This document shows, piece after piece, positions 1-15,500 of a DNA stretch of 64,000 nt. The DNA is taken from assembly GCA_036365515.1 (NCBI GenBank), contig CM070874.1:47863083-47927082 (forward strand), written 5' to 3'. The notes below the pieces were generated by a model. The model made no database searches. It was not told the DNA's origin and saw only the letters and a program-made list of their open reading frames with translations. Within the stretch, counting starts at the first letter, position 1. Every line of letters begins with the position of its first letter. This DNA comes from Torymus aiolomorphi (taxonomy: Eukaryota; Arthropoda; Insecta; Hymenoptera; Torymidae). Position numbers and translations under genes: made by a program.

Positions 1-1484
1 TATACGATGTAGCGTGTAATCGTTAATTTAAATAAAAATACAATCATTCGTAATATACGAAGGAGAGCTAACTGTAATATCGCATTCTTTACTACTCGCA
101 GCCCATCCGCACGAAGCTAATTACAATAAAGCAAAGCCAATTAAGGTTTATCGCTAAGGCAACATTCAGAAATCAAGTGCACCTCCGGGGCTTGCCAACC
201 AAATTCAAATAAGCGCGCTGCAGCTGCAGTAACCGCGGCATTAAGCGTCGTCGCATCCCGGCTATTGCCGAGCCGGGCTCCAAAGCCCTGGCTCCGTCTG
301 TATATATATCTATAAAGGCCACTGCACCGCTGCACCTCCAAGGAAAACACAAGGCGATCTCGGACACTAATCCGCGCAGGCACGCAGTCTCTCTCCTATC
401 AGGCGGCCTCGGCTAAAGCCCCCCGACGCTGCTACTTAGGTTAAAGCGCGTTTACATCAAAATCCGCAGCCGCGAAAGTGCCGGCTCGTTACTCGCGTCT
501 TAATTCTACTTAGAGGTCTTACGGAGTAGCTGCCTCGCTATAAGGTTTGTCCATTGCATTTTCAAGAGAAGCCGGAGCTACCGGTGTTTATTGGCCCGTG
601 TGCTGCAAGCCGACAGACTTGGACGTGCGGATATACACATTATAGGATGTGACCACCGCTGGAGAAGCAGCTCTTCGCCTTCGTATACCTGCGAGTGAGT
701 AGTGTTCAAACTCGTTTCGAGAATGTTTCATCGGACTTGATACACTTTTTGAAATAAGCATTTTTTTAAGAATTTTGACGCAACTAATATTAGATGATAA
801 GTATAAAGTGTTCTACTTACGGAGAAATATATTCTTTCTTTTTAACTTTGCAAATAGGTTGCTGAGCTTACCTAAAACAGAAAAAAGAAAAATATTATTA
901 GCGTTTATTTAACCCAAATAATATAAAAATAAACTTGAGGGTATACACTTTATGAAAATAGTGATATCTGCGTCGAGTATTTGAAAATATTCTTATTATT
1001 AAATACCTCCTGCCAATTCATTCGAAAAATACAATTTTAATTAAAAAGTTGTAACTGTCGAAATATTTAATATCAGAGAATAGCCAGGGAGAATTAATAT
1101 ACCTACAAATGCAGAGAGGCAGCTATGCAGTAGAATATGCAACGGCAAGAATTTTTCATAGGGCTTACGCCCCGTTAACGATGAAAAATATCTTCAGCGA
1201 AGTGGAAGAAAATCTTATTTTCTTTATGCAGTCGATGAAAGTAGAAGGCGTCATAACTTCTCCCACCTTCTAAGAAGGTAAGTCCGGGCGCGCATAAGGA
1301 AACGCAAGTAATAAAAACTTTGTTATTTAATATTAAGGGACGAGCGCGGCGTTAACGCGACATCGCGCACAAATGAAATAAGCCCGGGTTTGCTTCTCGT
1401 TCAAACAAAATTAAAGAATAAAAGGCTCGCTTTTGAAGCGTTTCTGAATTCGCTCCTTCTCTGTGCCGGGAGCCGGGAGAAGAG
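1..1484. other. Gene-free leader of the window
   Basis: No reading frame here has convincing coding character; the longest are CpG-rich frames on both strands near 141-383. The left 700 bases are moderately GC-rich and the rest is AT-rich. One small compound hairpin is visible: ATTTTTCAT (1151-1159) pairs with ATGAAAAAT (1181-1189), enclosing GGGC/GCCC (1161-1172) and the palindrome CGTTAACG. I read this as intron or intergenic DNA. Confidence 0.6.
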
Positions 1485-3056
<1,572 letters not shown>

Positions 3057-3058
3057 TA

Positions 3059-4043
3059 GGGTGACTCGCCCAGTAGGTGGATACCTACCAGTAGATGGAC
3101 GATGTTAAATAAAATTAGTCGTCATTATTTATTACAGCAGTAAAAACAAAAATTTGTTTTTGTATTGGGAAGAGCGGTTCTTTATACAAATATTGCACGT
3201 TGTACAATCTTTAGGAAAAGGTTATTTATTTTGAAAAAAAAATCATTGAATGGCAGTCTCACTGCGCCGCGTGGCGACGCTCAAGATTCAGGCGCGTTCT
3301 TGTATATCAAAGCGAAGCACATGGATCTCAAGAAATACAGAAATAAAGACTTCTAAATACATTCTTCAGATATATAATGCATATACATATATAAAAGATA
3401 TTTAATTTTAAGTAAATGTGTCCAAAATTAAAATATTTTAAAGAAAAATAAGAAGAATTGAGGTTCATCTACTGGAAGAAATGTTAGTGTCTTGCCAATA
3501 GATAAACGCATTAAAAGTACATTGGAATCGCTATTTTTAAGTAAAATATAAGAATTATTAACATAATTACATGAAATATATTAAATAACAACACTTTTAT
3601 ATAAGTAACTTTATGTTTTGAAGTGTAAACAAACAGTTTAGTAATTTCATTCATAACCTCTATTATTTTTGTTTTTTTTTATAGAAAAAACTTCGTAACG
3701 ATGATTGTTCTATGGATTTGTTTGCTATTATATTATCCAGTTTTCATATTTATTTGATTTGCAATTGAAATTGTTATAATTTAATCGTTCATCTATACTG
3801 GCGGAGGGTCGTACATCTATTAGAAGAACTGTTCATCTACTGGTATTTTGAGATATTCTATAATTTAGTAATTTATTAATAAAATCAAATTATTTTCACA
3901 CTTTTTCGTACATTTATGAGTATTTCACCTGCTTGGAATTATCAAAATCGCTTTTGATATTAGATTTAAGAAATGATAATTTTAATAATTTGTGATTAAA
4001 CACACACTTATGCCTGAGTGTCCATCTACTGGGCAAGTCACCC
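3059..4043. mobile_element. 985-bp foldback DNA element, family A (GGGTGACT ends, TA target)
   Basis: Terminal inverted repeats are visible: the left end begins GGGTGACTCGCCCAGTAG and the right end, read in reverse complement, begins GGGTGACTTGCCCAGTAG; 21 of the first 23 bases match. A TA dinucleotide flanks both sides (3057-3058 and 4044-4045), as expected for TA-duplicating superfamilies. The motif CATCTACTGG and its complement recur inside (about 3100, 3466, 3787, 3832, 4023), giving subterminal repeats. The AT-rich interior has no transposase frame, so it is non-autonomous. A shorter relative lies at 44758-44964. Superfamily assignment is open; Tc1/mariner-like is one option given the TA. 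Confidence 0.85.
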
Positions 4044-4045
4044 TA

Positions 4046-7000
4046 TGTACCCAAATTTCTTAACAACTTCATTCCCGCACCCCATCCGAACTTTTCTTCT
4101 CGCACTTTCCCTTTTCTAATCTCGCTCAATCTCCCTCTTGCGCGCTCTCTCTCTCGATCTGTTCCGCACTCATCCCCCGTATATTAGCTCTCGCGGCTCT
4201 TTCCGCGATATCGTCGGCTTCCCTCTCACTTCCCGAGTCTCCAGACTCTCTTATGCCGCGCGCCGAGGGAGCCGAGCGACTGCTCTCCGCAGGTAGGTAT
4301 ATACAGTGCGCGCGGGCGCGGAGCCATGGCTGGAAAATTACGTTGATTAAATTCATGGCCGGGGGCAGGGGGGCTAGGTGCAGTCGCCGCGTCGGCGAAA
4401 CTTGCGCGTAAGACAATGCTGCACGTACGCACTCGCGGAGGAGGGAATTCCGCGCGCGAAGATGCGAACGCGCGGGGGATATAACGTCTGCGCGCCCGAT
4501 AAAGTACTCGCGTTAAAGTCGCGCGCGCCTAATTAGCCAGACCGCGGGGAGGGGGCGACGAGAGGCGGAGAGGAGAGACGGGGAAGCTTGCATATATGCA
4601 TCCGACGCGCCGGCCACGCTAACTTCCGGGATTTTACGGAATGCGTAAATTATTAAATGCAGCGCGTGGGAGGGGGCTATGGAAGTTTTCGAAGAGGCCG
4701 GGAGTGAATATTGCAGTTGTACGAGGCAAGTGCGAGCGAGCGCCCGCAGTGCATAGCGAAATCCCCAGCAATAATATTGTTAACGCGAGGAGTTACGAGA
4801 AATGCGGTCGAGTGCCTGAGCGAGTGCAAAATTTAGTGCAATGAGCCTGCTTTATTGCACGAGTCTCGACTGCGCGCGCCGCTACAGCGCATTATGCATA
4901 ATGCCTCTCTGTATACGTCTCTTTTTATTATTTACGCAGCAGCACTGTGCATGAGCTTGATTGTAATGTAGCTTGAGCACTTTATGAAAACATTGTCTGC
5001 TGGTGTTACGCATAGCATTCGTGTATTATCTCCCGCGCATTATTACAATTTTATCACGATTGGCTTATATAAGGAATTAATTGAACTTTTCACAGCTCTG
5101 TTAAAACGACACCAGACTATCAAATTAAAGCCCCTCGCTATCTGGCAGCCGAAACTGGCGAGGGCTAAAAATTTCAACTGTTTCGAAATTCCATAGCTAC
5201 AGGCGACGCGGTATCGCGCGCCGTGGCGGCCGTGAAAACGGCTCGGGCTTGTCGCACACGTGCTCCAGCTCGTGAAATATTTAGGCGCGTGCCCCTCTTA
5301 ATGGGGGATAACGAAGACGGAAGAGGCCCGTGGTATGCGCGCGTGCGAAATACAACAACGGCTCGTGTACGCGTTAACTGCGTCTATACATATGTGTGTG
5401 TGGGTGTGTATAGTCCGCGAGTTTGGCAAGTTGCGAGCGAGCGCGAAGGAGGAATTCGCGCGGAACGCGGCGCTGGAGGGTGTATTATGTGCAAGATAGG
5501 GAAGAGGCGGGAGGGCCGTGCGTGCGCGAGCGTAATTAAAATGAATGGGAGGCTGTAACGAGGAGCGGGGATGGACAGACAGCAGCCAGACGCGCCGGCA
5601 AGACAAATGAAGATGGAAGCGGGACCCGCGTGTGTCAACCGCGCGCTCCTCAATGCTCACGCAGCGAATAAGAGTACACGCGTGCGCTTGACGGAAAAAT
5701 GATGGCTCGCTAAATATTTCGGGCCCGCCGCCTGTCATGTCACGTCGCACTTACTTCCAACAACATGAAACGCATTAATCCTCTTTTATAAAACATTATA
5801 ACACTTCGTTGTTACGCGATAAACAGTAAATCCGCGACGATTAACATTAATGCTGCGTGTATTTTACATAAGCCAAGGGAAGTGTAAGGCGGAAAAGTAA
5901 TATAAATCACGTTATCATGATAAACGCGATGGCGCGCGCGACAGAGATATCTAAGGACAAAGCAGTGCGAGATGAAACGAGTTCTGCAACGTAGAGCACA
6001 CGACGTAACGGCGCGGTACTGCTCGCGGCTTTCCAGTTTCGCGTTGCGCGAGCAAGATGCGATAATACAAAACAACGAGCCTCTTATTCTCTCTCACTCT
6101 ATCCCTCGGCAAAGATGCAGTCCACGTGAGTACACCGGTGGAGAGTCTCGCTCGCTCGTTCGCGCGCGTGCTAAGTGCAGGAATTACCCGGGCGCAGGTA
6201 CATTGTTAAGTGGACATACGACGCGTCTAAGTGTTCCGGTTGAGGGGGAGAGAGAGAGAGACAGATACGCGTTACACGCCAGCAGACACGTCGTCGTCGC
6301 CTATCTAGATGTCGGAACCTCGCGCGCACTGCGATATATCGAGATAATCGAGCTGTGACTACGACGTCCAACGTTTTTCCACGCGAACAATCTGCAATAA
6401 CTGCTCGAGTACGGCTGTACACGTGCATTACAACGACTATTTCGTTCGCTTTTTCGTTTTGTAATTTACGTTTTTTTATCATATCATACTCTTACTTTTG
6501 AATTTTGATTGATGCGAGTTTTTTCAGACGTGCGAATTTTAATTTATTTTAAAAGAAGGTATATAAATCGTTTTTATTGTACTCCCCAGGTAATTTGAAT
6601 AAGTGCTCCGCTATCAATTTAAAGCCGTATTCAATGAATACATAACGCGTGCAAATGATCCAGAGCTTAAATTATATACATAAGTCAGAAAGAATAATTG
6701 CGGCCAATAAATCATGAAATTCGAACAATTAGATAAGATCGACCGATCGCGCCTGAAATATTAAGTCTTTACAACCGGGGCACAACAAAATCGCAGCCTC
6801 ATCATCGTCGTCCTTCGCCTTCTCTCATCTCTTTTTTCGACTAAAAACGCCCGCAGCCAGCCGTATACAGCGATTTCACGATTCGATATCGTGTATTCTC
6901 TTTCTTTCTCTCTCTTCCGACCGTATACAGCGCGACGCATCCATCTCCAGCTGCGCTCCTCGAACAGCCGGTCCACGGCGTAGCTCAATGCCTTTTTGCC

Positions 7001-10000
7001 AACACCGGAAGTGAGGCGCGCGAAAGAAAAAGACACATCAATCCTTTTTCTCGTCAGGGCGCATGCGCGCGTCCTTGCGCGCCGTAAAAGCCTTGCGCAG
7101 TGTGCGAGAAAATTGAGATTCCGCGAGGCGCGTTGCGCAAAGTATGCAAGCCGGAAAAAGGCGCCGCGCAGATTAAAAGTCGCCTTAAACGCGTCGTTAA
7201 TACGCGGTAAGAGGCGGTCATTACTGTCGCGATAGCTCCCCGGCGATCGGTAATAAAAGCAAAGATCAAACGCGCGGAAATCGCCGACGGCAGCAGTAGC
7301 GACAGCCGACAGTCACGCGAGTGGTGCAAAAAAAGAGGAGAGCGCGAAGCGAAAGCCACGGCGCAGGATGAAAAGTCACGGAGAAATAGAAACAGACGTT
7401 GAAGAAGTGGCGCGAATTAGTTATAGCTGGGAACACCGGCGATATAAGGTAATAGTGTTAGAAGACTAATAATTTCTTGCATGGAAGCTTCACTGTTTAC
7501 CTCCTCGGCAAATTGTCGAACGCCTACAAGTATATCGGTAATTTTTTCTTTATTGAAAAGTTAAAATATCGTTCTACAAGTATTCGTTGAAAATTTATTT
7601 AGAAAATCTTTTATGCAAGTTAGAAGTATGTGTTCAAACATTGCCGTAATAATTCAGGATCGTTCGGCAAGACGCCGCCAGCACGAGACTGCGAAATTTG
7701 CAAAGAAAATGCGAGAGGATTTAAGAAAAGGAGGCGCTGAAGGAAGAGACGACGTCGAAGGAGCATCGGAAGCCTCAACGTCATCTCGGATCGTGCGGCG
7801 ACGCTGGATATTTGCATACCAGCAACGCGTGCCTGATTTATCGAGCGACATCTGCGAAGCTTATACGCACGCGTATATCATGACTCGAGCTCGCGCGCGC
7901 ATCCGAGTGATCAAAGTCATTAAAGATACGGTGAAAAAACGCACGAAAAGCACGCGAGCGTTATATAAAACTCGATTTATCGCTTTTAATTAAAAAGTAC
8001 GAGGGAGCCGGGGATATCCAGGCGCGCCGCGAAAATCGCTCGGCCACCGGATTTTTACATTGCGACCTGTCGCTTTTCCTTGATCGAGCGACGTGGTCTG
8101 CCTTAAAAGTCAAACTTGCGTATACGCGCGCGATCGCAGAGCTGCAAGTTACGCTGACAAAGGCAAACATTCATCGTTGTGCGGCTCATATTTGTGCGGC
8201 ATAGCTTTTGAGCGATTAAAATTGAGCCAAGATTTTATGATTCAATTATACGCCGATCGCGGCTTTCCCTCGTTAAATCTGCGCAGGTTTTTTGGCGGTG
8301 CGTATAAGTAAACGCCTTATTAAGACCGGATCGATTTTATATCTAAGTTATACAATTTTACGATCTGACAATGTACGTACACCGCATGATTGACATAAAA
8401 CTTAATTGGATCTGATATTTTTTACGTGAAATCGGCTTATATGCAGTGACTTTAGGTACAAAGAAAATATAAAATTATTATTTATATCAAAGTTTGCATC
8501 CTGTAATTAGCAGCCAATTTAATACCAAAATTTTAAATATTATCAGAGCACAACACCTAAATATACACCTTCTATGTTTACCCGAATTTTCAACAGATCG
8601 TAAAGCTTGTTTCTCTACAAAGTTTGTTTCCACCCTCCCTTTTCAGCTCGATCGAATTTCAAGCAGTGCAAAATCCATCAACATAAATCAAACCTTCGGG
8701 ATCGGCCATTAAGCAGAACCGAGGCGTCGACAGGCTTACCACCGAAAAGCCATCTTACTCGCGAAACGAGGCACGAAAAAAGACGCAGCGCAGCGCCGGG
8801 GAATTCGCGTGAGTGCAATTCTTTCTCTCGTCGCCCCTGCGCGCTTCTATTTTCGAACACGCACGCAGGCGTGTGCGATTCGTCGAAGCGCCGCGATGGC
8901 AGTTAAAAGTGCGGTATATACACACACGCGCGCACCGGCGAGCGGAGCAAGCAAGAAACCGAGAGAGGGAGACGCCGATGTCGCATGCTCGTCCGAGCAA
9001 TTAATAATATTGCTGAACGCGAGCGCGAGCGCCAGTTAGCACTGTATCGGAACACGTCGATCGCGAAGGAGTACTCGGCGCGATAACGAGAGAGTGCGCG
9101 CATGCGTCCGAGCGTACAGTGTGTGCGTAACGTCGCTCCGAGTGTGCCACCGGAATGTCCCGTAATTTTCAAATGCATAATTAATATTCTACCGTGCGCG
9201 CATTTTTAGAATGTGTTTACACTAGTCGCCTCGTGTGAAAATCCGTGCTGAGAATTTTAACGTCGATTACTCGTGCTTTCTTTTCAATCACCGCGTATTT
9301 AATTTAGCGTATCACTGTTGCGTGGTTAATGTGCGATTTTATGGGCAGAAATTAAAATTACAAGAGCTAGCGTTTAATAAACAACGCTTGACGTATTTAT
9401 ACCCGAGTAGACGAGAGAAGAAACAAAACCTGAAAGATTGACGAGATAAAACGCACACTGGGCGTACTCGAAGAAAATAAAAGAGTAGGCGATAAAGCGT
9501 GCCCGAGCGCAAAAGGATACGCGCGTCAGAGTTAAAAAAGCCGTCTAATTAAAATTTCGCGCCGACATTATTTGATTGTGATCAATCTCCTCTGGTATAC
9601 GAGCGATGGCGCTGCCAACTTTTCATGGTGGCTTTCACACAGCTGATAAGCTCGCAAGATGTTGACGCTATCGCAAACGGCGGCTACTTTTTCATCCGTG
9701 TTTGCGGACGAATTCGAGAAAATCGAGATGCGGGACTTTAACGAGCGCGGAAAAACGATATAAAGGAAGGAGCGAGAGAGAGGTGATTAATCGATCGAGC
9801 TTCGGCTTCCTATAAGCTGCGTGAAAAGTTGCGAAAATCTTTTTAGAGAATGAAATTCACTCGCCAATAACGCGCTTGATAGAAGCTGAAAAGAGGCAGT
9901 GCGCTGGGCGCATAGGTGTATGAAAGGGAAAAAGCGAAACACGCAATGGCTTTTAAAACTCGCGGCAAGACAATAAAGTGAAAAAGGAGGGGAGAGAGAG

Positions 10001-12540
10001 AGAGCTGAGCGAGGAAGAAAGAGCAAAGAGCAGAAACCACATTTAGATTAACGAATCGTTCATTGAATGTTCATTGAATTTACGCGTTTGGATAATCTTT
10101 AGGGGCAATAAATTCGCAAGCAGGCGCCTCCGACGCAGTCGGCCCTCCTTCTCTCCGCATCTTTTTTTCTCTCTCTCCCGTATAAAGAAGAAAACAAGGC
10201 CGCGCGTTCACGGACAGAAAGAGAGCGAGAGGAGGAGGAACAGAGCATGGCGACGACGTTGGTTTTTCGTCGCTCGACGTAATGGACCCTTTGCTGAGTT
10301 TCAAGGCAATTCCCTTAATATGCCGGCTCCGATAAGACGCTTATCGGCGGGCGAGGCGGCTTTTTCAAACGACGCGCCCGCGCGCTATTACTCAGCCTTT
10401 TTTTTCATATAGCCCGCGGGCTGCTATATCATTTCATTCCCCCCGTGCGCCTGATTAAGCGATGCTCACGAAAATAATCTTATAAGTGGATTATTGAGCA
10501 ATTTGGAAAATTAACGGTGTTGCCGAACGGCCGTTTCGATTGAAAGTTTTTTGCGACTTTAATCTGGCGCTATGATAATATTGCTAATTTATGAATGTCT
10601 AAAATAAATAAAGCGATATTTCAGACAAGTTTTTAAATCTGCGTCCTTGATGTACCGAAAATTTCGCTGCTCTTTTTTCACGTGAATACGAATAATATAA
10701 ATAAAAAGAGCAATAAGTGTCCTTATTCATACAAAAATTTCGTTCTATCCCGATAATATTTATCGTTTTATTCAACGGTAAAAATTTCAGTTTGAAAATT
10801 CGTATAGCCATACTAAGAAAGGCCACAACCTTGAAGGATGCACTCGTGTAAACTGCATCGAGCGGGTAACGAGTGATCGTTTTTTGTTTGGCCTCTCGAA
10901 CCCTCGCGTCGAATGAGGAACGGGACCGGCGACCACTCGACCGAGAAGAAAAAGAGAAGGCGGAGAGAAAGAAAGAGAGGGAGAAAAAAGCGGGGCTAAC
11001 GATACTCATCTTCGCTCAATTCGGGAACAATTGTTTCTGGCTCGCGCGCGGGCGGGTGGACAGGGGGAGCAAGTAAAAAACGCCTGTCTCCTGCCATTGT
11101 GTCGCCGTAGGTGCACAGAGGCAGCTGGCAATTTGCGTGCACTAATGGGACGCAAACCACGACAGACTGGGTATCCTCGAGCGCTAGTTCGCCGCTCTCT
11201 CTCTTCCCCCCGGAGGGGATTAAAGGGGATCTTATTTTCCGCGCGCGGCCTGGAAAATGACGAGGAGCGCGCGCCGGAGATGATATAAAAATCCCGGCGC
11301 GCTCGCGCGTCTGAAAGCCTAAAAGCTTCCTTTCTCTCTTTTTCCTCTCTTTCTTCCGCGGTGCGAGCGCGTATCCCGAGAGAGCGAACGTCCATAATGA
11401 AGTTGTCGCGCGAGCGCGTGTCAGCGATATCTCACACATGCGGCCTGCAGCTCGAGAGACGCACAGAGTCCCCCTCTGTTCTCTAAAACCTGCAATAAAT
11501 AAATGCTTCTTCTCGACTTGCTGCTTTTTTGTTTCACATCGCGCGCGTATGTGCAACAGGGAAAAGAGCCGAAAGAGCCGAAAGGAAGTACGAAAAGCTG
11601 CAAACGAAGAACCGTGCCTTTTGTGTTTTTCCTCGTCCTTCTCTCTCTCTCCCTTTCTCTCTCTGGTGCTCGTGGACCTTTTGTTAGTCGACTTTGTGTC
11701 TGTCCTCGCCCGTGTATATCCCCCTCTCTTCTTTTACCCCGGACCTTGTCGATTTTTCTGCTCTACAAGCTCCGATTCATTCATGAGCCAAATTCTGATG
11801 TTCCTCTCGGCCCCCTCCCTCTGCTCTGTTTCTCCTTTTTCCGAAAGCCGTGTTGCTCGCGATGCACTCCTCGTCGCTTCTTCTATCTTTGGGTGGCTCG
11901 GCCGCGCGGCTTTTTATTCCAAGTGACTGAGTACACGCGAGTGAGAGAGAGAGTGAGAGAGAGTGAGAGAGATACCCCAAGAGAGTTATATTTAGAGTAT
12001 CGACTCACACGCAGACCCGCGGATTTCGCCTGTGTCGCGCTCGTTTCTCTTCGTTCGAGGGCCAGCTGCGCCTGTCTCTCATTACACGCGGTATCAACAT
12101 CGGATGAAGCGATCCTCTATAACTGTCGCGCGCACTTATCGTCGCGGCATGTATTTTCGAGATATCCGTCCGCCTGCATTTATTTTCGTGTGTTCAACGA
12201 GCCCCTCCCTCTGTCTACCCCACCCTCCGCGCGACTTGTTTGAACATTTCGCCTGCGCCATACATTGTTGACATTTCGACACTGTCACAGCTGTTTATTC
12301 GAGGCCTGATAACCATTTGCGGTCGAATAATTTTTCGATTCTAATTTCGTTCGTGTATAAGAGATAAGCTGTGTGTTAGAGCGATGAGAAAACGGAAACG
12401 GCACCAGCATTTTCAATACTTTTATTATACAGTTACTTCCAACTGGAAAAACGATATTATTTTTTAATCTAGCGTGAAGAAAAATTTAAATTGGAATATT
12501 GAAAGCTGTAAAAGTGATGATTCACTTAACCGAAACAGGC
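4046..12540. other. Long gene-free CpG-rich region
   Basis: GC- and CpG-rich with many CGCG tracts and purine or pyrimidine runs (for example GA at 6247-6261, CT-rich DNA at 11638-11664, GA-rich DNA at 11940-11972). Open frames of 60-246 codons occur on both strands, often overlapping in antisense. This is what stop-poor GC-rich DNA gives, and none shows a domain, signal peptide or start/donor pair I can support. Most likely intron or intergenic DNA. Confidence 0.5.
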
Positions 12541-15500
12541 TTTAGTATAGAGGATTTCGATCAAAAGAATAAAATTCCTATTAAATTCTTTGATGCCGAA
12601 ATCATCAAAAGGTGCGCCTGCATGGCGCCCACTCTGTAGTTAACGCAGCCATTAAAAAAGGCCAGGCTAATAGAGGGGTAGATAATCGTCAAAAACAGCG
12701 AGAAAACGGGTATCCGAACCCATTTCGAGACAGTTAATATCGTGTTCAGCAAGACCCGACGAGCGCTCGCGACTGGCGTCACTCGTGCTGCGTCGATTAT
12801 AGTCTCTTACTTCGCAGTTTGCCGGTCATATTCAATTAACGCAATGTAATTCGTGCAATGGCAGTGTATAATACAGATCGGCCCTCGAACTGGTGCGTGT
12901 TGCGCGCGGGGCCGGCATATGGCGTCGGGCCAACATATGGATGCTTGTCCGGCCTTTCGCTCGCGCGGAGGGATATTAGTTTCCCGGCGCAGGGTGACGC
13001 ACGTGCGCGGTGGCTTTTAAAGCCACCAGCAACGCGCGCATTGTGCCCGCGGGATTTTCTCATAGGTGTATGTACTCGTAAGCTTCCGAGTTAAGTCCTG
13101 AGCAAACTACTTTGCGCTTCGAATACTGATTGAATATTATATTTTTTTGTTATGAACTTGTATGGGATTAGTGGTAAAAGTTACTTGCCCTAGACTATCA
13201 AGTAGGAAATAGGCTTTTCCTTTATGTGGATTACATACTTTTCAATTAGCGTTGACTTGAGTAGAAAACTACCGCTCTAATGTTGGTTTGTTTCGAAATT
13301 AGCCGCGTTTCTTGACCGGGTTAATTGACGGCGATCTACATTTAACTACAAAGTTAATTGGAAATTGTGACGGAATTGAAAATGAAAACGGCTATCGCAA
13401 TTCAATTATAACGTAAGTGATAACCATGAAGTTTATTAGTTGAGAAATCATTTTGCAATCGAAACTTTATGCTTAAAGCAATAACTTTTCCCGTACTAAT
13501 TTTGAACCCCAATATTTTATCCGTAAATTCAATGTACAAAAAAATGATCTTCCTTTATTTAGGCACTTTAAGAAATAAAGAAACCGCATCATCCGATAGT
13601 TGAGCCCAATTTTTCTTCGACTTTTATTGCCGGCGGTGCGAAATAACGAATGGATTCGACTCGCCAGGGGCGACGGAGAAAGCCTACACTCGAGCTAAAA
13701 AACTATAAACCCCGCGTTGATACTCGAGTGCAGCCGAGGGAGTCGGTACACAAAAGTCAGTATAGACGAAGGAGAGTGAGAGAGCGCACGCACCATCAAT
13801 TTGGCTCATCATTTGCCGCTTCGCCTTAGCGATACATAATGCCGCGTACGCGGGCGGCCGGGACGGTTTATGATGGCGAAAGAGTGAAGATTGAATTAGG
13901 GGTGGTTCAGCCGTCCTTCGCACGCTCCGTCTACACTACTTTGCGGCCCGACGCGTCTCTTTCTATCTCTCCCTCTGGGCTCCGTGGGGTGTGACCCCGC
14001 TAATTTATATTTCGGCTGGCCCCTGCGCATCTCTTTCTCTCTTCTTCCAGCTCTGTGAGAACGGCACATTGTCTCTGGCTCTTTCGTCGCCCTTTTCCGT
14101 TGCACCGCTCGCACTTACTTACGCACCCCGGCTTTTAAACGCACCGGAGAGGGGGCAGAAATCTCGGCTTTCCCGTAAATCGGCGACGCTCGGGGTAGTC
14201 GTCCTCCTCGTCGCCCCCAATGTTATTCATGGGGATTTCGTACGTCAAAGCAATGCGTACACACACGCAATGAAGCCTTCGCCCTCGTTGCTGCGCTTCG
14301 CTTGCCGGGATAACTGATTTTTATCCCGACTTCCCGACCACATGTGCACCGCCACCGCCGTCTCCATGTCCCACTGTGTATCATTCGCTCGTAATAAAAA
14401 TCACATTTGCTAGTGGATTTGAGGATATATTTTGATTGCACCGGACCCTATAAATCTAAGACACGTTGCTAATTTTCCTCGAGGATTGTCTCTATTAAGT
14501 CGACCCCAGTTTACTGTGGATTTCAATATATCCTGCATGAAAAGTAAACCCTTTTTATTTTATTTGCCTTCTGCATGAAATATTCATTTATTTGTATCAA
14601 TATTTGTTTTAATTCATTATTTTTTGACGCAAAAAGCGACGCGCAATCGTGTAAAAAAGTTACCTTCCACTAAACTGATTGATAACATCGTTTATTCAAT
14701 ATATTGACAAACAATAATCAGGCTGATCGAGCGATCGGCGGCGATACTGGCCAGCATTGGTGGCACATTTGCTGATTACGAAACAAAAGCAACTCCACGG
14801 AGCGCGACGGATAAACAAGTTTACTCAGTCCTGGCAGTGCGGCACCGGTAACGAAGACCTTATCGATCGACACGAGAAACGCGAGTAAATTTACGGTACA
14901 AGGTGTTTTCAGTATATATCGACGGATTGCCACGGGTTGAGCAGCGCGACGACGAGGACGACGTACGACCGCGCTTGTTTATTTTCATAACAACAATTCG
15001 CGCAAGCTTATCGCCTTGCCGAACGCCTCTGGAATGCGAGGCGCTGCGCGGGGTATCGCAGTCGCGAGCTCGCTTTGCACTTCTATGTCTCCAACTCTCA
15101 CGCTGAGTTAGCGCTATACGCGTCTCGCAGCAGTTTTCCGTCGTCGCGCGCGCGCCTTTCTGTAGGATTAAATTGAAGTTTTATTGTTTTTTCCTTGCTT
15201 TATTTTTGTACGTCAGTTGGCTGTCGCGTGAAAAAAATATACAGATATTTTTGTACACAAATAGAAAACTTAAAGTCTGACATCTTCGATAATTTAGTGG
15301 AGTGATAAAGTGAAGTTTAAAATTATAGTATAGATTTCATTAATTATTACATAATGTTACAAACGATTACACGGCTTTGGAGCAACATTGACATAAAACG
15401 GGGACGACGGCGTACAAATGTAAAGTTTAGTCTGCAATTAATAAATAACCGCATCCTTGAGTACGGGTTTCGATGAATGCGCTTTCCGCAATCATTATCG

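Noticed and set aside
11503..12243. 246-codon plus-strand ORF, the longest in the window
   Set aside because: Composition-driven (CT- and CG-rich), Ser/Arg/Leu/Cys-rich with no domain, overlapped by other long frames on both strands.
12561..12782. Minus-strand 73-codon membrane-like frame (LLNTILTVSKW, FSLFLTIIYPS)
   Set aside because: No ATG start, no credible acceptor or donor, and hydrophobicity follows from T-rich composition. A homology search would decide.
14714..14848. Plus-strand exon-like frame after AATAATCAG containing SIGGTFADYETKATPRS
   Set aside because: Weak polypyrimidine tract and a poor GTAACG donor; the antisense frame is equally open.
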